From contig NHZP01000092.1 in the NCBI GenBank assembly GCA_003313425.1, positions 1 through 64,000 on the forward strand: a stretch of 64,000 nucleotides of DNA. The letters run 5' to 3'. The notes below the pieces were generated by a model that did not search any database, was not told where the DNA came from, and worked only from the letters and a program-made list of their open reading frames with translations. Made by a program: the position numbers and the translations under genes. Positions 63,490-64,000 of the stretch are shown here, piece by piece (position 1 is the stretch's first letter; the number at the start of each line of letters is the position of its first letter). The stretch is from Pseudopyrenochaeta lycopersici. Its lineage: Eukaryota; Ascomycota; Dothideomycetes; Pleosporales; Pseudopyrenochaetaceae.

Positions 63490-63542
63490 CAACTTTTCTA
63501 GTGTGGCGCAGCCTATATATGATTCCTTTCACTAGAAAGTTG
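63490..63542. promoter_or_regulatory. Origin hairpin J27 (unit 26/27)
   Basis: Bulged-T left arm, mini-stem GGCGCAGCC. Nick presumed after 63524. Confidence 0.85.
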
Positions 63543-63923
63543 TCAAGTGGTCACCAGCCTTGCGCTGGTTACCCTTGCCACTTTACAATTAAGCAGGGCA
63601 CGCCTAGGGACTAGGCAGCGGAGCGTTAAACTACGAGTAGTTTAGGGGCCATGCACTTAGTAAGCAACACGAAGCACGGACAGTGCGGGTCATCTGACCA
63701 TGGGTTGCCCACTCTACTTCAGAGCTTTAGTCTGATTGGTCTATGAATATGGACGCATGGAATTGGCATGGTTCTGCCTCTTAGGGACTAGGTGCTCTTG
63801 GCGGCGCACAAGGAAGGGACGTATATAACCACAACAGTTCCTCTGTTGTCACGGAGGTGGTGCACTCCCTCAACGGACAGTCAGATCGGGTAGTTTTCTG
63901 ACCCGCATGGTTTTGTGTAGGCT

Positions 63924-64000
63924 ATGGAGTTGCCACGCGTAGCAGAGCGCACAGAGAACGCGCTCCTCTTGACGGCTGATAGGCTTAGTAAGGGCATGTA
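63924..64000 (+). CDS. Unit 27: start of a gene, cut by the window end
   Basis: A leader with CCAAT box, CTAGGGACTAG-like word and TATATAAC (63822) is followed by ATG 63924, opening 25 codons to the window edge (MELPRVAERTENALLLTADR...). The start resembles neither exon 1 sub-type closely. An earlier ATG at 63906 gives only an 11-codon frame. The unit continues beyond the window. Confidence 0.5.
   Translation, partial: MELPRVAERTENALLLTADRLSKGM

Larger units (their letters stand above)
22436..64000 (+). mobile_element. Head-to-tail array of ~1.58-kb CRESS-like replicon units
   Basis: Twenty-six complete units and part of a twenty-seventh, all in one orientation. Unit starts, at the CC of the loop, are 22436, 24031, 25613, 27210, 28780, 30362, 31930, 33507, 35084, 36686, 38289, 39871, 41449, 43016, 44592, 46189, 47762, 49331, 50914, 52503, 54070, 55648, 57223, 58789, 60376, 61951 and 63525. 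Each has an origin hairpin, a leader of short stems, a promoter, one + strand gene and a conserved block leading into the next hairpin (GGGTGTGG.CGCCC, then GGCTAAGTCC, then TGTGGC repeats). One unit encodes a CRESS-type Rep. Units 2/11 and 13/20 appear identical, and 9/10 nearly so. I infer an integrated concatemer of a multipartite circular ssDNA element, virus- or satellite-like. It is not a known family that I recognise. Confidence 0.85.

Noticed and set aside
24000..63600. Short ORFs starting near each hairpin (with LYMIPFTRKLSSG-type peptides)
   Set aside because: They are translations of the conserved origin DNA repeated at each junction. They begin at non-ATG codons or upstream of the promoter, and vary with the stem structure rather than with codon sense.
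22436..64000. CRISPR array or ordinary satellite
   Set aside because: The repeats are 1.58 kb apart with full genes between them, and the conserved hairpins are origins. A simple satellite would not carry different genes at constant unit length.

Overview
The window looks like a chromosome end from a filamentous (Pezizomycotina-like) fungus. The signs are a RecQ helicase of the telomere-linked type, short TTAGGG tracts whose G-rich strand runs to the right, introns of 48-87 nt with CTAAC/CTGAC branch sites, and TpA-rich, TAG-riddled relics that look like repeat-induced point mutation. There are no rRNA, tRNA or CRISPR features that I can support.

Layout. 1-9100: decayed DNA, including a recognisable relic of a telomere-linked helicase-type gene (about 2040-4100) and a 165-bp tandem repeat that once encoded a 55-residue protein repeat (7780-8700). 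9230-12180: purine-biased low-complexity DNA. 12670-17475: one intact 1601-residue OrsD/RecQ telomere-linked helicase. 17560-22415: minisatellites, then about 3.9 kb of nearly pure purine sequence and degenerate telomeric repeats. 22416-22435: three TTAGGG repeats. From about 12655 to 22436 the + strand contains, as far as I can read it, no CT dinucleotide at all, helicase gene included; CT reappears at the first bases of the next region.

22436-64000 (continuing beyond the window): the centrepiece. It is a head-to-tail array of 26 complete units plus one partial unit, all in one orientation, each 1566-1603 bp although the genes inside range from 162 to 392 residues. Units are joined at an inverted-repeat hairpin (CAACTTTCTAGTG / CACTAGAAAGTTG) whose loop carries an invariant TATATATGATTCC. 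Unit 16 encodes an intact HUH endonuclease plus SF3 helicase Rep of CRESS-DNA type, unit 15 a spliced HUH-only paralogue, unit 5 a protein resembling a Rep domain that has lost its catalytic residues, unit 25 a Rad52-type annealing protein, units 1 and 22 membrane proteins, unit 24 a basic zinc-binding-type protein, and about sixteen units members of one spliced, cysteine-motif family that I do not recognise. Each unit has a structured leader of short stems and usually CCAAT and TATA boxes.

My reading is that this is the integrated record of a multipartite, circular ssDNA, rolling-circle element (virus or satellite-like replicon) with roughly 1.58-kb segments, captured at a telomere. Exactly three telomeric repeats lie at the presumed Rep nick site (GATT/CC) at two unit junctions and at the host junction. 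Rep would nick and join at the hairpins, the annealing protein could assist recombination among segments, and the family proteins are unexplained. The size uniformity, duplicated units in unrelated neighbourhoods and compressed non-coding DNA around the large Rep gene all argue for circles of constrained size.
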